Assembly: GCA_009926615.1 (NCBI GenBank) | Contig: RFOM01000001.1 | Coordinates: 62,001 to 126,000 of the forward strand | Length of the DNA stretch: 64,000 nt | Direction: 5' to 3' | Origin: Pseudomonadota bacterium | GTDB lineage: Bacteria > Bdellovibrionota_B > Oligoflexia > Silvanigrellales > Silvanigrellaceae | Shown: positions 35,254 to 44,392 of the stretch, one piece after another | Layout: every line of letters starts with the position of its first letter | How positions within the stretch are numbered: the first letter of the stretch is position 1 | Made by a program: the position numbers and the translations under genes | Notes under the pieces: model-generated | Databases searched by the model: none | The model's input: the letters and a program-made list of their open reading frames with translations, nothing else | What the model was told of the DNA's origin: nothing

Positions 35254-36642
35254 ATGCATTTAGCAAACCAAATTCCCGCGTGGAACACTTTGTCTCAAAC
35301 TGCCGTCCGCTTTGCCTGCGGCGTATTGCCTGCTCTGGTCGTCTTGGGATGTACAACAGCCAAAGACGCATCGGGACCCCAGCCTGTTCTTCCGGCTCCG
35401 GAATTGCCCAAAAGCGGCAACAAACCCGAGGAACCCAAAGAAGACAAAAAGGCCGTCCGAACGACCTTGACTCTGATGCAGGTCTCGCAAATTCACACCG
35501 CGCTGGCCAAGCGCGACTGTAAAGCCGTCGACTCGCTGACAGAAAACCTGCCCGAAGCGGCCGAGAGCTTTTCTTCGGGAATTGCCTTTGCGATTCACTG
35601 GTGCGGACATCAAAAATCTCCAAAAGACAAAGCAGCTCTGGAACGTGTGCTGAGCTCTGCGGAAATGATCCAAAAATCTGAGGCTCCACTTTTGAACTCA
35701 GCGTTCATTGAACAGCTCAAGGGAGAAAGTCTCGAATCTGCCGGCGACATGACCGGTGCGCGAGCTTCTTTTGCCAAAGCCATGAGTGTCTCTGCCCTGC
35801 AGTTTATGACTCTCGTTTCCGGCCAGACACTCAAACTCGAGTTGCAGTCGATTGATCCGTTGCTCACGGGGTCGCAATCGGCGCTGCTCAACGAAATCCG
35901 CCTGAGTCTTTCGGACAGTTCAAGGCAGGCTACTGCACTTGCAAAACTCGATGAACTCCTTTCACTTGTGCCGGCCGGCAGTGTATATGACAAACTTCTT
36001 GCAACGCGGCTGAAGCTTTTCGCAGCCTTTGAACTTTCATTTGCAAGTCAACTCGGCTCGCTCGAAGAGACCCGTCTGCAGGGAAACACGGCTGCACTGG
36101 AAAATTCAGCCGCGAATATTCGCCGTCTGTTCCCGGGAAGGGCCCATCAGCAGCGCATCGATTCCATTCTCGGCAAAAACCCGCCCTCCGATTCGGCTGC
36201 TGCAAAGCCGGCAGCCCAGCAATGTGCAGCATTATCTCCGGCCGATGCACTCGGTTCGGGCGACCGCTCGGATCTGACTGCCGACAAAGCCATGATGCTG
36301 GCTAAAACCGCGCTCAATGACGGCAAGCCGGGAGATGCCGTCGAAATTCTGGACAGCCTTTCGGACGTGAATAAAACCGACCGGACACGCGGGTTGCGCC
36401 GCGAGGCCTCGGAAGCGCACGTAAAAGACATGAGAAGAAAGGCTTCGGAACTCTACAAGCGGGTTGCCATGACGGGCGATTCGCAGGCGAAACTCGACAG
36501 TCTTTCGCAGTGCAAACAAATTCTCGAAAACATTTTGGTCAAGTATCCCGACACGGACACATTAACCAAAAGAAATATTCAAAAATTCCTGAATTCAGTT
36601 TCTGAAAATATAACTGAACTCAAAAAGGGCACGGTCAAATGA
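35254..36642 (+). CDS. Helical-repeat lipoprotein
   Basis: A 462-residue protein. The signal sequence ends LVVLGC (lipobox) near residue 33, followed by a Pro/Glu/Lys-rich linker and a helical body with TPR-like pairs (ALAKRDCKAVDSLTENLPEA, LKGESLESAGDMTGARASFA, MLAKTALNDGKPGDAVEILD). ATG 35254 has GGAG seven bases upstream; the earlier in-frame codon at 35212 lacks one. The stop overlaps the phosphohexomutase start by four bases. Family unknown; it may scaffold an envelope complex with the barrel protein upstream. Confidence 0.65.
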   Translation: MHLANQIPAWNTLSQTAVRFACGVLPALVVLGCTTAKDASGPQPVLPAPELPKSGNKPEEPKEDKKAVRTTLTLMQVSQIHTALAKRDCKAVDSLTENLPEAAESFSSGIAFAIHWCGHQKSPKDKAALERVLSSAEMIQKSEAPLLNSAFIEQLKGESLESAGDMTGARASFAKAMSVSALQFMTLVSGQTLKLELQSIDPLLTGSQSALLNEIRLSLSDSSRQATALAKLDELLSLVPAGSVYDKLLATRLKLFAAFELSFASQLGSLEETRLQGNTAALENSAANIRRLFPGRAHQQRIDSILGKNPPSDSAAAKPAAQQCAALSPADALGSGDRSDLTADKAMMLAKTALNDGKPGDAVEILDSLSDVNKTDRTRGLRREASEAHVKDMRRKASELYKRVAMTGDSQAKLDSLSQCKQILENILVKYPDTDTLTKRNIQKFLNSVSENITELKKGTVK

Positions 36643-38492
36643 ACTTGCAAAATCCCGTCAGTGAACAAACTCTAAAAAACTCGCTGGGAGACGCCTTCGG
36701 GCGTCTGACAGTCTGGATGAACGATCCTTCAGTCGAACAGGACGGAAAATCTGAAGTTCAGCGCATGATCGATTCAACAAACGTCGAAGAACTTCGCGAC
36801 CGCTTCTGGCGCGAGCTGGAATTCGGCACCGGAGGACTCAGAGGAGTTGTTGGAGCGGGAAGCAACCGCATGAACGGTCCGGTCATCCGCAAAGCGACAC
36901 AGGGATTTGCAAACTACATCCTCAAGCAAGGCAAAACAGAGGCACTGCGCGGCGTGGCTGTCGCCTACGACAGTCGCCTTTCATCTCGTTATTTTGCCGA
37001 ACAGGCTGCGTCAGTTCTGGCAGCCAACGGTATACCGGTCTATTTGTTTGATGAAATCCAAACCACACCCTGTCTGTCCTTCACTGTCCGGCATCTCGGT
37101 TGCATCGGCGGCTTGTGTATCACCGCAAGCCATAACCCGCCCCAATACAACGGCTACAAGGTATACTGGGCGGACGGTGCACAAATCACTCCGCCGCATG
37201 ACAAATTGATTCTCTCGGAAGTGTTTGCGGTGACCGAATACAAACAGGCTCGCGTTATGACATTTTCCGAAGCAGTGAAAGCCGGACTGGTCAAAAAAGT
37301 GCCCGCAGAAACTGTCGATGCCTATTTTGCAAAAGTCCGCGCACTGCAGCTGGAACCGTCGCTCAACAAAAACCTGAAAATTGTTTACACGCCGCTGCAT
37401 GGCACAGGAGCAGAGCCTGCAAGAAGAGCACTGAACGATTGGGGGTACAGTCACCTTCATATTGTCCCCGAACAGGCCGAGCCCGACGGACGCTTTCCGA
37501 CTGTAAAAAAACCGAATCCCGAAGAACCGGATGCGTTGAAACTGGCAATCTCACAGGCCGCGCAGCAAAACGCCGACGTTGTTCTTGCGACCGACCCCGA
37601 TTCGGACAGGCTCGCACTTGTCGTTAAAGATCCGCAGGCAGCTCAAGGGTCTTTCAAATCACAAGCTCACGGGGATTATGTTTTCCTGAACGGCAATCAG
37701 ACCGGCGCATTGATGATTGACTATATACTCTCCACACGCAAACGCCTCGGTACACTCAGACCCGAACACAAGATCATCAAGACGATTGTGACGTCAGATT
37801 TGCATGCCCGCATCTGCAGGCAATACGGCGTCGAGATTCTTGATACGCTGACAGGATTCAAGTGGATTGCCGGCATCGTCAATGACTGGGAACGCAAAAA
37901 CTTGTCAGACAAAAAATATCTTTTCGGAACGGAAGAAAGTTTCGGATACATGCCGGGCGATTACGTCAGAGACAAGGACGGCATCGGAGCACTCTGTCAG
38001 GCGGTTGAGATGTCGGCCGCGTTCAAAGAACATGGAATTACCCACTGCGGTAAACTCCTCTCGCTTTTTGAAACGCACGGCGCGTGGCAGGAAGATTTAA
38101 TTACCGTCGACCTTGAGGGTGAAGAGGGAGCGAGGCGGATCGGCAGGATTATGAATCAGATGCGCGAAAAGCCGTTGCAAAATTTTGCAGGAACTCCGGT
38201 TGCAAAAATACTTGACTATCAGCTGCAGGTTCAAAGAAAAATATCCGGAACCGCCTTTGATGCCGGCGAACCGCTGGCCGGATTGCCCAAATCGGATGTT
38301 ATCCAGCTTGAGCTTGAAGACGGCAGTAAAATTTCAATGAGACCCAGCGGAACCGAACCCAAAATAAAATTCTACATCTCGGTCTGCACCCCGTCGCAAC
38401 AGGGAGCCTCAGAATCGGCTTACAAAAAAAGTGTCGAACGGATAGTTCTTTTCCGCAAGGCAATTGAAGCTTACGTTTCGTCGATCAATTAG
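36639..38492 (+). CDS. Phosphoglucomutase/phosphomannomutase
   Basis: A 617-residue phosphohexomutase of the long bacterial PGM-like type. The phosphoserine loop is CITASHNPPQYNGYKVY, the magnesium loop TDPDSDRLALV, the sugar-recognition loop FGTEESFGYMPGD and the phosphate-binding loop RPSGTEPKIKFY. N-terminal ELEFGTGGLRGVVGAGSNRM is typical of PGM2-like or YbbT-type enzymes. It interconverts hexose 1- and 6-phosphates for polysaccharide or glycogen metabolism. Coupled to the lipoprotein before and ten bases from the SDR after. Confidence 0.93.
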   Translation: MNLQNPVSEQTLKNSLGDAFGRLTVWMNDPSVEQDGKSEVQRMIDSTNVEELRDRFWRELEFGTGGLRGVVGAGSNRMNGPVIRKATQGFANYILKQGKTEALRGVAVAYDSRLSSRYFAEQAASVLAANGIPVYLFDEIQTTPCLSFTVRHLGCIGGLCITASHNPPQYNGYKVYWADGAQITPPHDKLILSEVFAVTEYKQARVMTFSEAVKAGLVKKVPAETVDAYFAKVRALQLEPSLNKNLKIVYTPLHGTGAEPARRALNDWGYSHLHIVPEQAEPDGRFPTVKKPNPEEPDALKLAISQAAQQNADVVLATDPDSDRLALVVKDPQAAQGSFKSQAHGDYVFLNGNQTGALMIDYILSTRKRLGTLRPEHKIIKTIVTSDLHARICRQYGVEILDTLTGFKWIAGIVNDWERKNLSDKKYLFGTEESFGYMPGDYVRDKDGIGALCQAVEMSAAFKEHGITHCGKLLSLFETHGAWQEDLITVDLEGEEGARRIGRIMNQMREKPLQNFAGTPVAKILDYQLQVQRKISGTAFDAGEPLAGLPKSDVIQLELEDGSKISMRPSGTEPKIKFYISVCTPSQQGASESAYKKSVERIVLFRKAIEAYVSSIN

Positions 38493-38501
38493 GATTGAAA
38501 C

Positions 38502-39314
38502 ATGAAATTGATCGAAGAACTCGTGCGCACCGCTCAACAGCCGAGAGTTCGTCCGCTGGAAGGTTTGCGGGCGCTGGTTACGGGAGCATCTTCCGGTATC
38601 GGCCTCGCAACCGCCGTCAGGCTTGCGCAGGAAGGCTGTCATCTGAATCTCGTTGCCCGCCGCAGAGAACGTCTTGAGGCTCTGGCAAAGGAACTCAAAA
38701 AAACAGCTCCGGATATATCAATTGAAATTTTTGAAGCAGATCTTTCGCATTCGGATTCACCTGCGAATCTTGATTCCGCCGGAGCTGCGGATGTCGATAT
38801 CCTCGTAAACAATGCGGGTCTGGCCAAAGGATTGGCGTCAATTTCGGACTCCAATCCGGCCGACTGGGCCGAAATGATTGATACCAATCTTCGCTCTGTT
38901 TTTGAGCTGACGCGAAGAACGATTAAAAAAATGATCCTGAAAAAAAGCGGTGACGTGGTGGCAATCTCGAGCATCGCTGCTCACACTTCATACAATAACG
39001 GCGCAGTTTACTGCGCTACAAAACATGCCGTAAGGGCCTTTCACGAGGCACTCAGACTCGAGACACTCGAACACGGGCTCCGTGTTGTCATGGTCTCGCC
39101 GGGAATGGTGGACACAGAGTTCAGTCTGGTCAGATTTTCCGGAGACTCCCGAAAAGCACAGTCCGTTTATGAAGGTATCCGCCCGCTTGATGCGGGGGAT
39201 ATCGCTGAAAGCATTCTTTTTGCACTGCGCCAGCCAAGACACATCAACTTGGACGAAATAATTATAAAACCGCAGCAGCAGGGAAATCCGTGGAACGTTT
39301 GCCGCACGCGATGA
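38502..39314 (+). CDS. Short-chain dehydrogenase/reductase
   Basis: A 270-residue classical SDR. The Rossmann motif ALVTGASSGIGLATAVRLA (NADP preference hinted by the basic LVARRRERL), VNNAGLAKGL, the catalytic Ser in AISSIAAH and YCATKHAV (Tyr-x3-Lys) are all present. MVSPGMVDTEF follows. It resembles the YdfG group acting on 3-hydroxy acids, but the substrate is not readable from sequence. The N-terminus carries about 25 extra residues before the Rossmann motif. Confidence 0.9.
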   Translation: MKLIEELVRTAQQPRVRPLEGLRALVTGASSGIGLATAVRLAQEGCHLNLVARRRERLEALAKELKKTAPDISIEIFEADLSHSDSPANLDSAGAADVDILVNNAGLAKGLASISDSNPADWAEMIDTNLRSVFELTRRTIKKMILKKSGDVVAISSIAAHTSYNNGAVYCATKHAVRAFHEALRLETLEHGLRVVMVSPGMVDTEFSLVRFSGDSRKAQSVYEGIRPLDAGDIAESILFALRQPRHINLDEIIIKPQQQGNPWNVCRTR

Positions 39315-39329
39315 CAGCCGCAATTCATT

Positions 39330-42215
39330 TTACCGCAGAACAGGTTCCCTGAAAAAATAGACTACAGTTCTTGCAGACGACCGGTCGTTTCTGAACTGTG
39401 AACTCAGATTCAAAATTCGTGCGAATGATTCGCGCTCGGTGTGCATATGTCTGGTCAGATCGAACAGATTTGAAATTTCTTCCGCGTTGAATTTTCGCAG
39501 GCGCAGGGGCAAAGAATCAAATCTCATTGCCTTCGGACCAACCAGAAAAAGCGGACTGTCAGTCCCGCCGCCTTCGTTTGTGACGCTATTCATCCGAAAT
39601 GTTCCCCCGAGCCACTGACTCACCTGATCCGAAATTACGGATTCGCCGGCGTGACCGGCATGCGACTGAAACCAACTGAGTTCGATCACCTGATCCCGAA
39701 GACTGCACGGAAAGACCCGTATAGTTCTTCCCCGCGGATTGGGTTCTTCAACAATCGGCTGACTGTAAGTCAACCCGAAATACGGCGATGAAGCCAACCA
39801 TTCAAACGGCTGGCAACCTGCAGCTCGGGGAAGAACAATCAGGCGAAACTTGCTGACGTACTGCTTTTCTGGGGCACTCTCACCTGATGCCGAAGCCGAA
39901 GCCGGCTGGACCGCGGATGCAGTCACAGCGGCGGCACCTGCCTTGCTCTCTGCTTTGCTGTTTGCCGCCGTCACGGCCGCAGGCGACGAAACCGCTGCAG
40001 CTGCAGCCGCCACAGCCGCTACAGCGGGCGATTCGGATTCAAATCCGGAGCCTTTAAAAATCTTCCGTCCCTGAGCATCAGTCTGACTCAATTGGACACC
40101 GACAATTTGCGCCAAAGCTGCAGACACATCATCAAATTGATAGACCTGCTTCGACTCGGACTCCCGCGCGGCCAAACCGGGTGCATGCAGAAAAAATCTC
40201 GCCGAAGACTTTGCGGGGTTTTCAGAAGCCTGCGGCAGCAAAACCGCAACAACCGTTCTGTGAAATATCCTCCGCGCAACAAGCGAGTCGATGACCTGAC
40301 CAAAAACTCTGTCCGCCATGACGAGCCTTGCAAGTTTCTCAGTCTGGGACGGAAGAGCAAACGCTCTCACCTTTGAGTGCTTTAAAACCTTAAAAAAATC
40401 TTTGAAGGTCGGGCGAAGTGTGCGGTCATCATTTTGCAAATACAAATGAGCAAAAAAACGTGTCTGGCTGTTGTCCTTAATCCATCGCTGAAAGCTGTCC
40501 AATACGCGCGGGAAGTAGTGGCTTTTGTCGTTGATGACGGTTATCTCGTGTGCCCTCCAGTCGGGTATGGCATCACTCGTATTTTCCAGTCCCTGAAGAA
40601 GTTCAGACAATTTGTCAAAATGATTATCCGACATAGCCTGCACGGATGCAGACTGCTCGTTGCGAAAAATTGCTTCAAGCCCGCTCACCTGCTCGTTCTG
40701 CTGGTCGAGTTCTCTGCGTCTCGCCACAAATCGCCAGTCATTGCTGTCGAGCCACCGGCCGTCAAGCTTGGGAACTTCATTCGCCCGCGAGAGAGCAGCC
40801 GGCATGGAAAGAGCCGCAGGCGGTGCAAAACTGACAACCTTGTATCCAAAATTTCTGAACTCCTGATAAAGGTTGAACACACCGTTGCCGGCAATAAGAT
40901 CCTTCGTCAGAATAGGAAGATCAGCCGGAATGTGCTCTGCATTTCTTCTGACAATTGTATGCTGAAAAAGCTCGTGTCCGCCCTCTGCGGGAGGCATCCT
41001 GACGCGCATGTTTTGGGCATCGCCAATGAATTCAAGCAGCCTCGGAGCCAGCTTTGAGAGCAGGTTTTTATCCAAAAACACTTCATTCAATATCGGATCA
41101 AGCTGAATAAACAGTGCATTATATCCGAGAGCTACAGACTTTCCGCCCTCCACTCTGACAACTTGGTTGAATTTTACCGACTCGGGATCAAGGAGTTCAT
41201 CGAGCGGTTTGCCTTTCTTTTCGCCCGCTGCAGTCTGCTCTGACTTTACTCTGCCGGCCGCCGCGGACGAAGGTGCAGCAGGAGCGGCAGGTAGAGCAGG
41301 TGCAGCCGGTGCAGCGGCTGCAGGCTGTTCCGCGGTCGCCACATTTGGATCATCAGCGGCATCTTCAGACTGCGTCTCCTGCGAAAATTCATCGGACTCT
41401 TCGACCTCGTCAACCCCTGATTTCCACAAGCGACTTTGGTTGCCGACTTGAACAGGCAGCCGTCCCGATCGATCCCATTGAGCCACTGTGGCAGAGGCAA
41501 TAAGAACGTTTCCGCTCGCAATGTTCAGACGCATTGAAGTCACAACAGGATCGGTTACAGGAATCACAAAAGAATGTATCTGATTGACATCCGAATCAGT
41601 AAACTGTCTGGCCCAGCTGTTTTGCCCCAGCCAAGCGCGGACATTCGAAGGCGCAAGCGGAAGGACGCTGAAAATGACATTCCGGCGGTTTCGTGCTGAC
41701 GGTATGTTCAGCCTCATTTCTTCACCGGCGACCATCTGAACACCTTCGACACATTTGGCGCCGAACGAAGCCGGAAGAACAACGTATTTGAGGTCGCGAT
41801 ACTCAGAATCATCGGTGCCGATTTTGCGGCGGGACGGAACCAGCGGCCAAATCTGCGACATGGATGCGACGGTACCCAAATGCAACTCCGGACTCAGATA
41901 TTGAACGCCGGGATCCATGAAAAAATCAAAAATCGGTACGTTCAGATACTCCATCCTGCGCATAATGATTCCAAGCCTTCTGTGCTGCTCGGATTTCGGG
42001 TAACGGCGGATTTTTTTACGTTCCTGACGCTCTTCGTCAAGTGAGGGAACGGGCCAGTGTCCAAGGAAGGTCGATTCGCGGGCCAGCGACAAATCTGTAT
42101 GCAGAACGGGCCAAGGATATTTCTGAACGATGAATACGGCGACGAGCAACAAAACCGTAATTATACCGGCAATCGATATAAAAAAATTCAACCGCAAAAG
42201 TTTTCTTCGTGACAT
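39330..42215 (-). CDS. Large membrane-anchored protein, degenerate sulfatase-like fold
   Basis: A 961-residue protein with one N-terminal membrane segment (about 8-30) and a long periplasmic part. Two low-complexity Ala/Pro/Ser stretches (about 300-330 and 740-800) split it. Residues about 430-730 follow the order of sulfatase/alkaline-phosphatase-superfamily enzymes: LYQEFRNFGYKVVSF, RWIKDNSQTRFFAHLYLQ, VFGQVIDSLVARRIFHRTVV and YQFDDVSAALAQIVGVQL. The metal motif expected after the third (SDHG) is replaced by LPQAS, so activity is doubtful. It starts directly after the stop of the next protein (TGAATG). Assignment of fold is by pattern, not search. Confidence 0.55.
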   Translation of the reverse strand: MSRRKLLRLNFFISIAGIITVLLLVAVFIVQKYPWPVLHTDLSLARESTFLGHWPVPSLDEERQERKKIRRYPKSEQHRRLGIIMRRMEYLNVPIFDFFMDPGVQYLSPELHLGTVASMSQIWPLVPSRRKIGTDDSEYRDLKYVVLPASFGAKCVEGVQMVAGEEMRLNIPSARNRRNVIFSVLPLAPSNVRAWLGQNSWARQFTDSDVNQIHSFVIPVTDPVVTSMRLNIASGNVLIASATVAQWDRSGRLPVQVGNQSRLWKSGVDEVEESDEFSQETQSEDAADDPNVATAEQPAAAAPAAPALPAAPAAPSSAAAGRVKSEQTAAGEKKGKPLDELLDPESVKFNQVVRVEGGKSVALGYNALFIQLDPILNEVFLDKNLLSKLAPRLLEFIGDAQNMRVRMPPAEGGHELFQHTIVRRNAEHIPADLPILTKDLIAGNGVFNLYQEFRNFGYKVVSFAPPAALSMPAALSRANEVPKLDGRWLDSNDWRFVARRRELDQQNEQVSGLEAIFRNEQSASVQAMSDNHFDKLSELLQGLENTSDAIPDWRAHEITVINDKSHYFPRVLDSFQRWIKDNSQTRFFAHLYLQNDDRTLRPTFKDFFKVLKHSKVRAFALPSQTEKLARLVMADRVFGQVIDSLVARRIFHRTVVAVLLPQASENPAKSSARFFLHAPGLAARESESKQVYQFDDVSAALAQIVGVQLSQTDAQGRKIFKGSGFESESPAVAAVAAAAAAVSSPAAVTAANSKAESKAGAAAVTASAVQPASASASGESAPEKQYVSKFRLIVLPRAAGCQPFEWLASSPYFGLTYSQPIVEEPNPRGRTIRVFPCSLRDQVIELSWFQSHAGHAGESVISDQVSQWLGGTFRMNSVTNEGGGTDSPLFLVGPKAMRFDSLPLRLRKFNAEEISNLFDLTRHMHTERESFARILNLSSQFRNDRSSARTVVYFFREPVLR

Positions 42216-44324
42216 TCAGCGAATCCTCGCCCGCGCAAAAACTTCAAAAGCCTGCAATGTCTCAGGCTCAAATTTGGCAAAAAACTCTTGAGACTCCCGC
42301 CGGTCAAAAACACGCGCCGCATAAACTCCCGCACTTGCCGAGTCGTTCTGTTGAGTAAATCCGAGAACTCTGAAGTCGGAGAGAATCTCGCCTTTGAATG
42401 CACTGGTGTCGGCTTTTCCCGCCACTCCGCCTCCACCGGCCGAGGACGAATTCCGCTGTTTCGGCATCGCATGATGTCCGTCTTTTCCGGAGATGGCCGG
42501 TGAAACCAAAATAGAGGTGCCGGATAGCTCTTTTCGCTCTGTTTTGCTTATTTCGGAACCTGAATCAGGCTTTATCAGATAAATCATTTCGTCAGCCTGC
42601 GCTTTGGCTTTACACACAAAACCGAAGCCGGGATCACGCGCAAGAAGCTGCAGAGTGCCCCGACCCAGAAACTCAAGATCACGCTTGGGCAGCTGAGGAA
42701 GAAAATTCAGCAAATGGCCGAGACTCTGTTGTCTGCTGTCTGCCGATTGCAAAACAAAGGCATCAGCATCCAAATCAATTTCACTTTCATAACAACGAAT
42801 TTTATCTGGTTTCGGCTTTACCGCCGGAATTCGCTCAGACACAAAATCAATCTGTCCGGCGGAACCTGACTCACCGAGAAATTCCCTGAGAAACCTTCCC
42901 ATCTCGCTGTTCATGACCCCAAAGTAGGAATCTGACCCGACACGAAATTCTTCCGGAAGCGGAACGTCAGGCTTAACAAATGCCACGCTTCTCGGGCTTA
43001 TTCTCTTGTCGTCGGCATATGGAAGAACGGCCCAGAGAATATCCGGATGACCTGAAAAATCATGAATATACTGGGACAATTCCCGCAGGGTGTTTTTGAT
43101 CACCAGTTTCTTTTCATTCTGCGAAATTTTCTCGGGCCATCCGGTTGGTTTGAAAGGCACATTCACATTGTCAAAGTTTTTCTCAAGACCTGAAAGCTGA
43201 ATAATCGAAACTGATTTTTGCGATGAGCGTTGTGCCATATCTTTTGCGGCAGCCGTTCTGATCTGCATTACGTCGTCGGCCAGCAGGTCGAGCCAGCCGA
43301 TTTGCCGTCCTGCAAAAGGAAGCCCCTCAAACAACCGGATAATGCCGAACAGATGCACCTGAGAAGCAACGAGCCGTCTCTGAGACTCATGAGCAAGTAT
43401 TTCATCGGCGATCTGAGCGACAGAATCGGTTCCGCGCCCGAACAGCGAACGGCCAAACCTGAGCTGCGATGAAAGCGACACAAGTGCGCTCGTATCCTTG
43501 TCGCGCTGCACGCGTCCATACTGACTTGGAGCACGAACGACCTTCTTCACCAGCGCAGATGCCTTGCCCTGCCCCCCTGCGAACAATTCCTCTATCTGCT
43601 CGCTCAGAACGGACTTTGATATGATGTACCTGATGCGCTGCGCATCTTTCAGTTTCGACTGCTCGGTGCGAAATTCATCACTCTCGAGAATATCGGCAGG
43701 AAGAAAGAAAATTTGGATGTGTCGTCTTTTACCGTCTGCTCCCGCAGGACCGGCGGAGTCATTTGCTTTCACCTTTCCCGCATTGCCATTCTCAGTTTCA
43801 AAGGACTTGCGGGTCAAAGAAGATATGACGAAATGAATCCCTGTCAGCGATGCAGACAGGCGGCTGTTTTGTTCGAACCACGCCCGGGTCAGCTGAGGTG
43901 CCGCAATTAAACTGACCGAAACTGCCGTAAGATGGCAGATCAACAGCACGACAACCGGCAAACTTCTGATTATTTTAACACGAATGAGTCCGGCTTTTCT
44001 GGAAGATCTCGCGATGTGAAAATCAAGATACTGTCTCGTCAAAAACAAAACTACCGCTGAGGGCAATGACAGGAGTCCGCCGACAACACCGCTCAGCGCC
44101 ACAAGCACCAATGCCGTCCACGTCAGACGGAAATCACTGAAGACTCCTCTGACGATCCTCAAATCAAATGAGTCCGTTACCTTCCCATCAGCGACAAATA
44201 GGATAAAAAAGAGAGAAGCCGAAACCCAGCCAAGCACCGAGAGTGAGACAAAACGTGAGACCAGCTCAAAAAAAGCCAACACACCACCGCCAGGCGTATA
44301 TTTTGAGCGAGACTTGTAGGCCAT
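42216..44324 (-). CDS. Membrane protein paired with the sulfatase-like protein
   Basis: A 702-residue protein with three N-terminal membrane segments (about 18-40, 63-92, 118-142) and a periplasmic remainder. It resembles the layout of LTA synthase-type proteins (membrane helices then an alkaline-phosphatase-like domain). Possible fold elements are SVSIIQLSGLEKNFDN and LRELSQYIHDFSGHPDILWA, but nucleophile and metal residues are not visible. Start ATG 44324 with GGGG before it; a longer frame to 44375 has no ribosome site. The downstream gene abuts it. Function unknown. Confidence 0.5.
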   Translation of the reverse strand: MAYKSRSKYTPGGGVLAFFELVSRFVSLSVLGWVSASLFFILFVADGKVTDSFDLRIVRGVFSDFRLTWTALVLVALSGVVGGLLSLPSAVVLFLTRQYLDFHIARSSRKAGLIRVKIIRSLPVVVLLICHLTAVSVSLIAAPQLTRAWFEQNSRLSASLTGIHFVISSLTRKSFETENGNAGKVKANDSAGPAGADGKRRHIQIFFLPADILESDEFRTEQSKLKDAQRIRYIISKSVLSEQIEELFAGGQGKASALVKKVVRAPSQYGRVQRDKDTSALVSLSSQLRFGRSLFGRGTDSVAQIADEILAHESQRRLVASQVHLFGIIRLFEGLPFAGRQIGWLDLLADDVMQIRTAAAKDMAQRSSQKSVSIIQLSGLEKNFDNVNVPFKPTGWPEKISQNEKKLVIKNTLRELSQYIHDFSGHPDILWAVLPYADDKRISPRSVAFVKPDVPLPEEFRVGSDSYFGVMNSEMGRFLREFLGESGSAGQIDFVSERIPAVKPKPDKIRCYESEIDLDADAFVLQSADSRQQSLGHLLNFLPQLPKRDLEFLGRGTLQLLARDPGFGFVCKAKAQADEMIYLIKPDSGSEISKTERKELSGTSILVSPAISGKDGHHAMPKQRNSSSAGGGGVAGKADTSAFKGEILSDFRVLGFTQQNDSASAGVYAARVFDRRESQEFFAKFEPETLQAFEVFARARIR

Positions 44325-44392
44325 GTTATGTCCCCTGAACAACGTATCCCAAGAGTTTATCCATGACCCGACCAAACATCAAAGAGGCCGAA

